From the NCBI RefSeq assembly GCF_036898095.1, contig NC_090729.1, positions 64,184,455 through 64,248,454 of the forward strand: DNA of 64,000 nucleotides. The letters are read 5' to 3'. Under the pieces are notes generated by a model that saw only the letters and a list, made by a program, of their open reading frames with translations, made no database searches and was not told where the DNA came from. Of this stretch, positions 29,802 through 41,655 are shown in pieces. Origin of the DNA: Palaemon carinicauda. Lineage: Eukaryota > Arthropoda > Malacostraca > Decapoda > Palaemonidae. Every line of letters starts with the position of its first letter. The first letter of the stretch is position 1. A program made the translations under genes and the position numbers.

Positions 29802-31949
29802 TAACGAGAAAAAATATATGTAATTACTCCTTTATTAAAAATAAAACTTTTAATCACATAAAATAAAAAAAAATTTCCCTCACTTCTTTTCCTCTCTTTT
29901 TTTTTAATTTCTTATGTGAGCCAATGGTACTATTCCCTCATCCGTGGGTTGGGATACGTTTTGAACTCTAAACCTATTTGCCGTTAATGTTTCCAAAATG
30001 TTAAATGGGCCTTCAAACTTAGGTGTTAGTTTATAATTGAGCCCTTTTCGTACATTGATTTGAATATATATGTTATCACCCACGGTATATGTTTTAGTTG
30101 GTTTCGCTATTTTATCATGATTCCTTTTCATTATGATTTGTGATTCTTCTAAATTCTTTCGAAGGATATCATATCGATTTATACTTGCATTTATACATTC
30201 TTTTAAAGGATTTGATAGATTAGTTGTAGGCGTTAATACATGGAAAGGTGTTCTACCTGGGGTACCATACAATGCTTCATGCGGTGACATTTTAATTGAT
30301 ATATGATATGAATAATTCAGAGTACTCAGTGCCGCCGGTATTGCAATATCCCAGTTGGGGTCTGATCCCCCTAGTGTTACCCTCAATATATTCAATATCT
30401 TCCTATTTGCTCTTTCCACTAGCCCATTCGACTCTGGGTGATATATCATGGTATTTATTTTCTTTATGTTGAGGAATTCACATAATGAGGTAAGAAAGTG
30501 ATTATTAAATTCACCACCCGAGTCTGAGATTATCATGTGTGGAATTCCATGTTTACAAATGTAACACTCGTAAAACTTCCTAGCGCATTCAATCGCAGTT
30601 TTAGTTTTAAGTGCTATTAGTTCTGTAAATCGAGTTAAAGCATCTATAATTACTAAGAGGTGCTTATTTCTTCTGTCTGACTCGTAAAATCCTGTTAACA
30701 AATCTAAATGTATTCTTTCAAAGGGTTGATTGGGCACAGGATAAGCTCCTAGACTGACAGGTGTTTTCGTATGCCCTTTGTTTTCCTGACATGTGCGACA
30801 ATTAGCTATGTGTCTTTTTATATCTGTAAGCATTGTATGCCAATAAAACAATGATTTGGCTTTCTGTGACATTAATGAGAACCCCGGGTGTCCATGTAAT
30901 AGATTTGAATGCAACCAATTCAAGACAGTGGAAATAAGTGAGATTGGTACTACTACCTGGTCGTTAGTTACATGTGGTGTATTGTGGGTTTTCCTTGTCA
31001 CAGTCCTACACAGAATATTATCTTTGATTATATAATTCTGCTGCTTATACTTTATATATTCCTTTTCTTTATGATTGCCTTTCAAAGCATTTATAATTGT
31101 TTCTATTTTCTGATCTTTTCTTTGCTCAGTCTGTAACAATTCAGCGTTCCAGCCTAAATCTTCTTGTTCAGATATTGTTTTTACAATAGGCATGGATGTT
31201 GATATATCTATTAATTCAGCTAAAGGCTCCGTACAAGATGACACGGGGTTGCGTGATAATGCATCCGCAATGATATTTGCTTTCCCAGGTAAATACCCGA
31301 TTCTTGCGCCAAAATCTTGAATGATCAAATGCCACCGAGTTCGTTTAGGGCTGTGATTGAAGCCTTTAAAGAACTCTGTTAGTGGTTTATGGTCAGTAAG
31401 AACCTTAACGGGATAACCGTAAATTATGAACTTAAAATGCAATAGCGAATTAACAATAGCTAGCCCTTCCTTGTCTATTACTGCATACTTACTTTTGGAA
31501 GTTCTCAATTTTCGAGAATAGAAAGCTATCGGGAAAAAATGTTTATCATATTGCTGAATCAATACCCCTCTTACTCCTAAGTCTGAGGCGTCTGTTGCAA
31601 TGAAGAATTCCTTACCGAAGTCAGGAAATTTTAGGATAGGAGAACTACACAGTTCATCTTTCAAAGTATTAAACGCCTGTTGATGTTGCTCAGACCATAT
31701 GAAATCTACGCCCTTCTTCGTAAGATCAGTTAAAGGAGCGGCTATTATTGAATAGTTGCGTATAAAACGCCTGTAATATCCACTACAACCCAGAAATTGC
31801 TGTTTTCCCTTGACATTAGTAGGTATGGGAAAATTACCTATAGCCGACACCTTATCATGGACTACTTTAAGACCTTGGCTTGACACCATGAAACCTAGAT
31901 ATATTAATTCTGTTTTGAAAAATTCACACTTACTAATCTTTACCCTTAA

Positions 31950-34900
31950 CCCTGGATAGGTACGCTCCTCGGACACCCCTTTAAGGGTATACTCGGACGC
32001 GAACGACCCCGACGCCAAAAAAAATTCTTGAAAAATCAGTTTTTGCAGTAACCTCCTTTTTTCTTTTGCCAAAAAAAGTTTCAATGAATGCTTAAAACAA
32101 CTGTAAAGATAAATACTACTCATCTGCAGAAAAACTATTTATTATAAATATTTTAAAAAATTAAGTAGAAAAAAAAAAGACCTGACATAAAAATTCATAA
32201 AAAAAAAGTTTATACATATATTCACAAATCCTTTTAGGAATTGATTCTTGAATGTTTAGGACACATCTTGATGTATTTTGGATGAAGTCAGACCCATGGA
32301 GGTGAAGATCTGAAATGAGAAAAAAAGGGTAACTTTTTTTGGCCAAAAAAATTTGTCCAAATTTCATGAATTTTTTTGGGTACCCAAATGAAATAGGAAG
32401 TGGCTAATGTTTTTAGGGAATAAACATATGTTATCCTAAAATAGAAATATGTAAAAAAATCTTCATTATTTTGTAAATTACATTTATATCAGGGGCCATA
32501 TCTAAAGGTAATTTTTTGAGTACTTAGAAATTTCGTAAAAAAATACATATATTTAATATATAATATGATATTTATGCAGGTAAAAATATACCAAAATATC
32601 ACAAATTCTATAGGGAACAAGAATATATATAGATAGGGCAGCTTACGCTTCGGATATGTCCACAAAATGGCCGCCAACCACACTGACTCAGACTCCCTAA
32701 TCTGCCACTTGAAATGTAGGAAGGGTATGTCAATTTCAAGGTGTTATTTACTAATCTAATTATTATTGGATATGCATAAAAATTGTATGGTGGGTTGCTG
32801 GATAATTGTCGATTATTTTACGACTATAAAATTAAAATTCTGACCCAAAAAAATTTTTTGAAGGGAAATAAAATCGAAAAAAAAAATGTGAAACAATATA
32901 ATATTTTAGCTAAAAAGATTTGATGATATTCAATCAAAAAAAAGTAAACAAAATTTTCCGACAAATAAACATCTAGAGGAATTATTACTCTGTGATAGTT
33001 CCTTAGTACGTAGTAATTTTGAAAGAATTGGGAAAAAACGAAAAAATGGCAATCACCGGAAAATCGAACACATACCTATATATACGCCATATCTGGCTAA
33101 AAAAAAGATAGGCATGGGTAGCCAGATCATCTAGAAACACTTTCCAACAATATAAAAATATAAGTTTTGCGACACTACTTGCCAATTCCTTACGGTAACA
33201 TGACTAAGCAAAAAAATGCAAAACAAATAAAAAGGGGCACTCGCGGAAAAATGGCTAACATTCTAATATACGGCATTTCAGAAAAAAAAATTTCAGCCAC
33301 GTGCTAGGCAAACCATCAAGGCACATTTTCCGACAAATAAACATCTAAATGAATAATTACTCTGTGATAGTTCCTTAGTACGTAGTAATTTTGAAAGAAA
33401 TGGGAAAAACGAAAAAATGGCAATCACAGGAAAATCGAGCACATACCTATATATACGCCATATCTGGCTAAAAAAAGAAGATAGGCATGGGTAGCCAGAT
33501 CATCTAGAAACACTTTCCAACACTATAAAATTATAAGTTTTGCGACACTACTCGCCAATTCCTTACGGTAACATGACTAAGCAAAAAAATGTAAAACAAA
33601 TAAAAAGGGGCACTCGTGGAAAAATGGCCATTCTAATATACGGCATTTCAGAAAAAAAAAAAATTTCAGCCACGTGCTAGGCAAACCATCAAGGCACATT
33701 TTCCGACAAATAAACATATAAATGAAATATTACTCTGTGATAGTTCCTTAGTATGTAGTAATTTTGAAAGAAATGGGAAAAAACGAAAAAAATGGCAATC
33801 ACAGGAAAATCGAACACATACTTATATATACGCCATATCTGGCTAAAAAAAAAATAGGCATGGGTAGCCAGATCATCTAGAAACACTTTCCAACACTATA
33901 AAAATAAGTTTTGCGACACTACTTGCCAATTCCTTACGGTAACATGACTAAGCAAAAAAATGCAAAACAAATAAAAAGGGGCACTCGCGGAAAAATGCCC
34001 AACATTCTAATATACGGCATCTCAGATAAAAAAAAAAGACATGCACGTGTTAGCCTAACCATCAAGGCACACTTTCTAACACATAAACATGAAAAAAAAA
34101 TCAATAATATACGGCAATTCCTTACTACGTAGTAAATTTTTACAAATATTGAAAAAAAAAACAGAAATTGGCAACCGCAGTTAAATACCCAATATACCAA
34201 TAACTACGTCGTATCTGACAAAAACAAAATCACGCATGGGTAGCCAGATCATCTAGACACACTTTCCAACACTAAAAAAGCAAAAGTTTTACGACACTAT
34301 TTCGCAATATCTTACGGAAAAATGACTTGGCAAAAAAATGAAAAAAAATGAAAAAGGGACACTCGCGGTAAAATGCCCGACATTCTAATATACGGCATCT
34401 CAGATAAAAAAAAAGACATGCACGTGTTAGCCCAACCATCAAGGCACACTTTCTAACACATAAACATGAAAAAAAAATGAATAATATACGGTAATTCCTT
34501 ACTACGTAGTAATTTTTACAAATATTGAAAAAAAACAGAAATTGGTAACCGCAGTTAAATACCCAATATACCAATAACTACGTCGTATCTGACAAAAACA
34601 AAGTCATGCATGGGTAGCCAGATCATCTAGACACACTTTCCAACACTAAACAAGCAAAAGTTTTACGACCCTATTTGGCAATATCTTACGGGAAAATGAC
34701 TTGGCAAAAAAATGAAAAAAAATGAAAAAGGGGCACTCGCGGTAAAATGGTCCTCGTGGTGATGAACGACATTTTAACTAAAAAAAAAATCATGCACATG
34801 GTAGCCAAACAATCCACCAAGACTTTCCACAACTGATAACCTATACAAATTGCACCATTCTACGACAATTTCATAATACGTAATAACTTTGATAATTATG

Positions 34901-35131
34901 CAAACTACCTTAGAAGGGTAAACTTGGTCGCGCTCGACCCCGACGCGTCTCAGAAATCGGGAAGGAGTACAGCTACAGCAATGCACATCTGGACACTACT
35001 AGAGCGTGTAGGGGAGACACCTCCTGCAGGTCGATCACCCACAAATTCAGTCACGGGGGTGAGTCACGTGAGAAAAACCTGTTTTTTTTTGACGCTCGGG
35101 GTCGCAAACGACCCATCGTACCTATCCAGGG
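31950..35131. mobile_element. 3.18-kb TIR element inserted in RT
   Basis: Both ends carry the inverted repeat CCCTGGATAGGTACG (31,950-31,964 and 35,117-35,131). The flanks repeat TTACCCTTAA (31,940-31,949 and 35,132-35,141), which occurs once at the uninterrupted site in the plus-strand pol. Because AA/TT can be assigned to either side, the true target duplication is 6-10 bp. A TTAA-targeting origin is not excluded. Subterminal CGACCCCGA blocks followed by poly-A also match in inverted order. No transposase frame is present, so the element is non-autonomous. Most of its interior is a satellite-like array. Confidence 0.85.
32958..34830. repeat. Dimeric satellite, ~373-bp units made of two ~187-bp halves
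   Basis: Homologous points (CCGACA/CTAACA after 'ggcaca.ttt') fall at 32,958, 33,330, 33,703, 34,076 and 34,453, and a decayed copy near 34,827. Within each unit a second related half starts about 186 bp on, at the 'acactttccaaca' segment near 33,144. Both halves share the order gg.a.tc.c.g.aaaat then a palindromic-looking ata.acg.cat block. Copies 1-3 are closer to each other than to 4-5. Frames through it are chance. Confidence 0.85.
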
Positions 35132-36859
35132 TTACCCTTAAGTTATGTTGTCTTAATCTCTGTAGTACTAGTTCTAACTTACGTAGATGTTCTTTTAAGG
35201 TGTTGGAAAAGATTACAAGATCATCCATATAGGCATGCAATATATCCCCTAACAAGTCTCCAAACACTATGTTAATCATTCTTGTAAATGTTATAGGAGC
35301 ACAACGTAAACCAAAAGGCATCCGTAAAAATTCATAATGTCCCCTGGCTGTGCTGAAGGCTGTGTATGGGATACTATCTTCTTCTAATGATATCTGGTGA
35401 AAACCTTTAAGTAAGTCCAAACTGGTAAAATATTTATTCTGACCTAACAAAGACAAAATATCGTCAGTACATGGCACTGGGAATCGATCAGGGATCGTTT
35501 CCTCGTTTAGACCACGAAAGTCGACGCAGATACGCCATGTTCGATCTTTTTTCGGTACAACTATTAAAGGAAAATTATAAGGGCTGTTTGATTTCCTAAA
35601 GACTCCTTCTTCTAGTATTTTACCTACTTCATCATTTATTTCATTCTGGAATTTCATAGGGAGTCTGTATGAGGGTACATATATAATTTTCTGCTTGTCC
35701 TTTAACCTTATTTGATGCTCGATCACATCTGTTTTTCCTAAGGATCCATCCGTAGTGGAAAAAACATCATGATATTTAGTTAAAAGTTCGAAAATTTTCT
35801 GCTGAATTTCTTCGTCTTGAATGTCTTTATTGATTTTATTTTTAATAGATCGCAAAAGGGATTCATCCGCAACTGATTGAGAGTGATTGATTTCAGCAAC
35901 GGTAAGAATACGATGTTTATAAACTTCTACATCCAAGATATGTTGATTTTTTTGAATGACTAAAGTGTTATTTAAATGATTACAGACTTCGATATTACAT
36001 TGTTGATGTGAGCCTACTGTATAAATAGCTTGTGTGACAGACAATCCGTTAGTTTTCAAAGTATCGGAAAGGAATAATATTTCAGATCCCGGTAGTGTTT
36101 TCTTTATTTGCACTATTAAATTCGAAGGTATGTTTGGTTCGATAGATTGCGTGCAAGATGATATTACGGGTGAACGAGAATTCTGCTGGGTCGCGTATAT
36201 TATGTCTTTATTAGTGAGACAAGTTATTGGTTCTTCAACGTACGTTACGGTTACATTTGTCGTCTCCTTTTTATCCAAAACTGATTTTAAGGTATTAGAA
36301 GACTTATAGAATTTCCATTTGATATACACGCCGTGCTTGGCAGGAGCTAAGATAATGTTTTGATTTCCCATAGATGGGTATCCTATAATTACAGCTGGAT
36401 ACATATTAATGTTTTTTACAACAACAAATGTATCGGCAAACGTGCGATTACCGACTCTGAACTAAACATGAGTTATGCCTGTGACATTTAATTCATTATT
36501 TCCTATACCCGAAAGTTTAATTCCGGATTTTTCAATCGGAAAGTTCGAAAACAACAAATGATATTTCTTCAAATCCATGATATTACGTGGACTACCAGAG
36601 TCAAAAAATAACGTAAAGGATTTGTGTTCTAAATTTACAGCATATAAGGTTGGCCGTAACTCATTTTGGCTTATTATTGTATGAATTCGTTGCAAATCTA
36701 CGGGAGCATGCACTGTTTTACTTAATTCGGCCGTGTGTTTCATAGGAAAATCTATTGTCTCACAATTATCTGATAAAACATTAAATTGATTATTCAATTC
36801 TATTGATGTTGACATGAATGACCTTGACCCAACATCACTCTCTTCCCCTCTAGAGTTAA

Positions 36860-37303
36860 CTATGTGGTATTTGCTTTGCTCTGCACATTCTGAAAATTAG
36901 TCTGACCTTGCGAGGTATGGTTTGACGACCCAGGCTCAGTGATATTTGAAGAAGTGTTTGTTTGTTTTGGACTCTGAACTGCATTGACATTTGGTTGTTT
37001 CTTATTGTTAAAATGAGGATTTTTCTTTTTATTTCCATATGAAACTGACTGTGGAATTGACTGTGTATTTCTGGGATATTGTTGTGTCTTACGAGAGTAA
37101 CATTGACTATATGAATGCGTTGCAGTGTTGTGAATTGAGCAAAATTTCGTTCTGCAGTCTGCGCTTAAGTGACCTTGACGTTTGCAGTTATAACACGTCA
37201 TTCCCGCTACTGGACTGCTAACTACGTTCACTGTTTGTGGTTTTGTTTCATTCTTTGCAAAAACTTGAGTTAACACGGGATCGAGATCTGGACACTTGGA
37301 CAT
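36860..37303 (-). pseudogene. gag: gag C-terminal part with CCHC zinc knuckle, 5' truncated
   Basis: A 147-codon frame. It contains CYNCKRQGHLSADC, a canonical C-X2-C-X4-H-X4-C nucleocapsid knuckle, at about residues 37-50, then a basic Asn/Gln/Ser-rich tail. The capsid region expected upstream is absent because sequence beyond about 37,306 is LINE-derived. The apparent start ATG (37,303) is therefore internal. The stop at 36,860 overlaps the open pol frame. Confidence 0.8.
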
Positions 37304-37306
37304 GTG

Positions 37307-37740
37307 TTTCTTTATCTGTTTATAGACATTTCCTTAGTTGGTCAATCCATTGTCTTATTTTCTTTCCCCTGCTTCTTCTTTTGTAATCACTATGAACCCA
37401 TTCAGTTATTATTATGTCGGTCTATTGTCTATCATTCTCATTATATGTCCTCTCCATGTCCATTTTTTTCTTGTCGTTTGAATACCCTCTACTTTAGTTT
37501 GTTCTCTTATTATCCACGTTGCTCTTTTACTGTCTCTTAGTTTTATTCATATCATTTGTCTTTCCACAGCTCTTCAAGATGTAACTAGCTTGTGTTTTGA
37601 AGTTATAGTAAAGATCAAAGTTTCTGATACACATGGTAATACTGGTAGGACGATTTTATTAAATAGTTTACTTTTTTAGAGAAAGTGGTATTTCACCTTT
37701 CTTAACCCATTTCATTTACCAAAACTGATATTTTAACACT
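37307..37740 (-). pseudogene. LINE (RTE-like) RT C-terminal remnant
   Basis: The minus strand reads KWTWRGHIMRMIDNRPT, then after a small shift ITEWVHSDYKRRSRG and a basic RQWIDQLRKC segment. This is the conserved tail after the RT domain in RTE-type endonuclease/reverse transcriptases. The remnant recurs, more decayed, at 2.44-2.88 kb. It abuts the truncated gag of the provirus. Confidence 0.75.
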
Positions 37741-40700
37741 GTGAAAGTCATTTACCCATGTTTCAGATAATGCTGATATGTGAAAATATTTCTCATTTAT
37801 CAATTGGACTGAATATTTCCTTAGACACAATTCATGACATCATTGGCATCAATGGTCGTCTTTTCTGCTAATGTCATCAATTCCAGATCATAAGTTATGA
37901 AATTTCTTTATACACTATAAGGTCGAATAGTTTGTTCAAATCACTGCAATTTATACATTTTATCTGTTGTGAGTTGTGTTTCTTGGTAGTTTGATTTCCT
38001 GATAATTACATATGGTTAATTTATCTCCGCAGTTTTATGAGAAAATGTTCATGGGGGTTTTTTGGGGGTGTGCTGACACACAGCTTGAATGACACCAGCA
38101 CCAGGACATATGAGAGAGATACTATTTCTTGTTTTGGCAAAGATGACCCTCTGGGATGCCAGGGAAGCTTACTGATTTACTATACAACGTTCCTTTCTCC
38201 ACATCCGTCTTTATGAAGCTTTATTTATAGGGGACTATCAAGTCACAGGAAGATCTTATTCCAAAGAAGCTCTTGAGGATTAATAGTAGGAAGGATCCAA
38301 ATCTAATAGAAGCGTATGGGGATCGGCATTTTGGGCACTCGTAGATTAATGCGCCACACACATTGGTCTAGTCTTTGTAGACCCTTTTCTTATCTACAAA
38401 GGAGAAACCTCCTTGACCAGCGAGGAATATCCTTGGTCCTCTACATCTGCCATAATCAACTGCTCATAACTCAAATCACTGGAGGAAAATGAAGAACAAC
38501 TGAAGTTCTCGAACTCTGAAACATGATCCTCATTCTGTAAAGCAACAGATGCTAAACTATCAGGGCTACAAAACAAATGCTTCAGTTTACTTTCTTCTAT
38601 GGAGGAGGAGATATAGGCAGGATCAATCCCGCTTAGCCTTATTCTTTCTACAACCTTTATACTTTAATTCTGCAGAGAAGAAATCCACTCCATAAAAACA
38701 TCCCAACGAGATATCATATCAAACTTGATTAAGACCCATTCAGAGAATAAGCGGGTTAACGATTTTTTTAGATCAACCATTACTTAAGCTTTTCTTTATC
38801 AGATTCAAGAAAAGAAAATCTTGTCCAGTCTCACCCACCTCTAATTATCTAAAATATTAATGAATTGTTTTTGATATTATTGATTACGCTACCTCCCTAT
38901 CAGGCATATAGCTAAAGCATAATCATTCTGGATTTGAGAGCTTAAAAATAATTATACTTCTTGACTGCAAATAGGGATGAATAATTAGAAGTGAAGTTAA
39001 GAAGGGCAAAGATACCCAGTAGGTTGGGATACGCCTCAAAGGTTATGTTAGGTGGGGAAAATTAGGTTAGGTGGTGTTTTTTTGCTATGTTCTGCATTAT
39101 TTGTCCAATGATTCAAAATATTATATATGTTTTATACATATGTAATACCTTCATCATATACAAATTTCAAGTCATTCGATCAAAAGCTTTTGGATTTATT
39201 GGCCAAGGTATATGTTTCTCCACTCATGTGATGCCAATTGTATTGAAAAGCATACCATCGAAACCTCTTTATAAATCGAATATATTTTTTCACTGATTTT
39301 TTTTTTCATAATTTTCTTCGTCATGAAAAAAGAGAAAAGGGAAATTCAAATTTTCATTACAAAAAAACTGTGAGATCTCTATTTTTCTTTTCATTGATAT
39401 TTTCTCTTTAAAATTGAACGATAAGTAAGTGAGAAAAATGTACCTAAGTGTGATTAAGTATTTTTTAAGTTTTAAACTCGCTTTTATGATAACCTTACTT
39501 TGTGCTTTTATTGTTTATTCCTACAGGAGGGCTCCATAAAAAAAGGTATTTAAGCCATAAGTTTACTGATACACCTGGTGTAAGTGTTTCATGAGGTGCC
39601 AGTTGCCTCTCTTTGTTGCAAGAGTTTTATTTAGAATGTTCCAGCTTTGTACTCTTTCATGTTTCCCTCTCTTCTTGGCTGTGTTTTTTAGCTCTCTGCC
39701 AACTTTTTGTTTTTCCTTTGACCTTAGGTTCACGAGGACATTGTAAAAATATGATGTACATATGAACAGCAATTAAACAAAGACACATACAATATAACTT
39801 CTAAACATCTTTGGAAACTGGCTGGTCTTTTCGTAGATCATACTTTGTGTTAGCCTACCTTCTACCAGTGTCTCCCATCTCTGACAGAAGTACGAGATAT
39901 CGGAAATTAAGTGAAAAAAACAAATCGTTATATATCTGCAGATAAAAACGCACACAAAGACGATTCTGTCGAACTCAGTTATGCAGACGACGCTGTAAGA
40001 ATTATGTCATTATTTATTGACCACTCTATATTCATTACTTGTAAATATAAATGCCTGAAACTCCTGGAGAGTATATATGATATGTTTATGCATACAGAGA
40101 AACTATAAAGCGATTTTAAATTTCTTGAAGTTGTTATGTCAAACGCCTTACTGGACGGTCCCCTTAAAACATTATCTCACTGCTGTTCTGTTGTGACCAG
40201 GGTTACATAGATGTGCTGATACGTCAGCCATGTCTCTCAGTATTAGAAGTAAAATGTGCTTTTTCATTCTCTCCCAACAAACTACAGAGGTTCTCAAAGC
40301 AGTAAACACTGCAGGAAACACCACAAAACCCTTCATTAACCTAAAAGGTGCTGTGCATTGATTTTATCACCGTATTATGAGCTGTAAATGAACGACGTCA
40401 ATATTAGCATGCTTCATTTTCCAAATTTCCTGCTACTAGCTCAGCTGGCAGCTGGAGGATAGATTTGCCAGATATTTTATGGTTTTAGATACAATAAAAG
40501 GGAAAATGTAACATCAACCTCAGGGGATGGGTGGAGCTATCAACATATGTTTTTGATGATAATAAGGATTCTTTAACATATACTAGTGACTTATATACTA
40601 GTGACTCTGACATTGACAATGGAAGTGATTATGACATATCAAAGGATGAAAGTGACGACTGTCCAAACGTATTCTTATGATTAAAAGGTAAAATATAATT

Positions 40701-41655
40701 ACGTGAAAGTGATCTGAAAACAATGTATGACGCAAGATTGAAGTCTTCAAATATGTATGAATAGGTTTTATATATATCTTCCATACATGTTTATGCCTTT
40801 TTCAGTTTTTTATAAGGTATGTAATAATAGTAGGTAATAATATTCTAGGCTAGAGTGTGCGTATGCAAAAACACTCTTACAAATATCCTTATAAACAGAT
40901 CCATTCAACAAACAATTATTTCTTGTATATTTATCAGAGATTTTCTTATGATCGTTCTTTAAATTAGCTGACATTCTGACATGAAAAAAATGCATCTAAA
41001 ACTAATTCATTATCCCATCAAAAACTAAAAATGTCTTAATATTTTTATCATTTTTAATCTTTGAAAAGAAAAAAGCATATTTTCTTTATTTCTGTAAGAT
41101 TTTGTTATTAATTTTTCATCTCCATTTCAAATACATTTTTTGGGTAATTTAGTTTGTAATAAATAAGAAAATATTAGTTTTATAAGAGAATTGGAAAACT
41201 CATAACACTCACTCGTGGGTTAAGGCATACAAGTCCACCATTTTGTCAAGCGCCATCCCGGATATACTGCAAGTGGATTAAGAATATCACAGGTTGTGAA
41301 ATGCAAGAGAGCCTGATAGGTAGACACTACTGGACAAAATTGACTGAGATTCTTACAAAAGAGCAGCAAATGCCATCAACAGCAAATCGACGATCAAGGG
41401 ATCTTTTCAGATACCGTCGCTCCAATGAGTACGCAGGGAGATATCGGTGCTCTCGTCACAAAGCTCTGAGCTTTCTTGCAGTCAGTAAAGGAAACATTGC
41501 TAAGCAAGAAGGGAGACATTCATCAATCCATTCCAACAATGTTAGCTGCATAGTGAATGGAACTAAGAGACAGGATGCAACAAATAAGATTTCTAAATGC
41601 AACACAGAAGCTTAGTAATGTTTACAGTGCACTATTTGGAATGTCCTGAAAACAG
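37741..41655. other. Unassigned 3.9-kb stretch
   Basis: No recognisable gene. Frames of 60-104 codons (for example 38,394-38,576 minus, acidic and serine-rich; 39,563-39,955 minus; 41,301-41,615 plus) have no family motif I can name. A short acidic frame without a start codon (SDLYTSDSDIDNGSDYD, about 40,580-40,630) could be an exon or transposase N-terminus remnant. Confidence 0.4.

Larger units (their letters stand above)
29904..36860 (-). pseudogene. pol: pol of the minus-strand provirus (PR-RT-RNase H-IN), interrupted
   Basis: The protease segment (36,815-36,465) has FFDSGSP, the DSG active site. An in-frame TAG at 36,462-36,464 separates it from the next segment. RT runs from about 35.7 kb (SYRLPMKFQNEIND, YMDDLVIFS) and is cut at 35,131 by the inserted TIR element. 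It resumes at 31,949 (LRVKISKCEFF), followed by RNase H with TDHKPL at about 31.4 kb. Integrase (H..H...C..C at 30.9-30.8 kb, SDSGGEF, ESNGLVERAN) ends at a stop at 29,904. The pol frame stays open into the gag 3' end and lies in the -1 frame relative to gag, as expected for retroviral-type frameshifting. Confidence 0.9.

Noticed and set aside
32161..34986. Several 60-100-codon frames in the RT insertion
   Set aside because: They lie in the satellite or AT-rich interior, show no motif and are disrupted between repeat units.
39040..39080. Interstitial arthropod telomere repeat (TTAGG)
   Set aside because: Only isolated TTAGGT words occur; there is no tandem (TTAGG)n run.
40500..40680. Acidic frame resembling a transposase N-terminus
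   Set aside because: No start codon after the upstream stop, only about 50 residues, and no catalytic region nearby.
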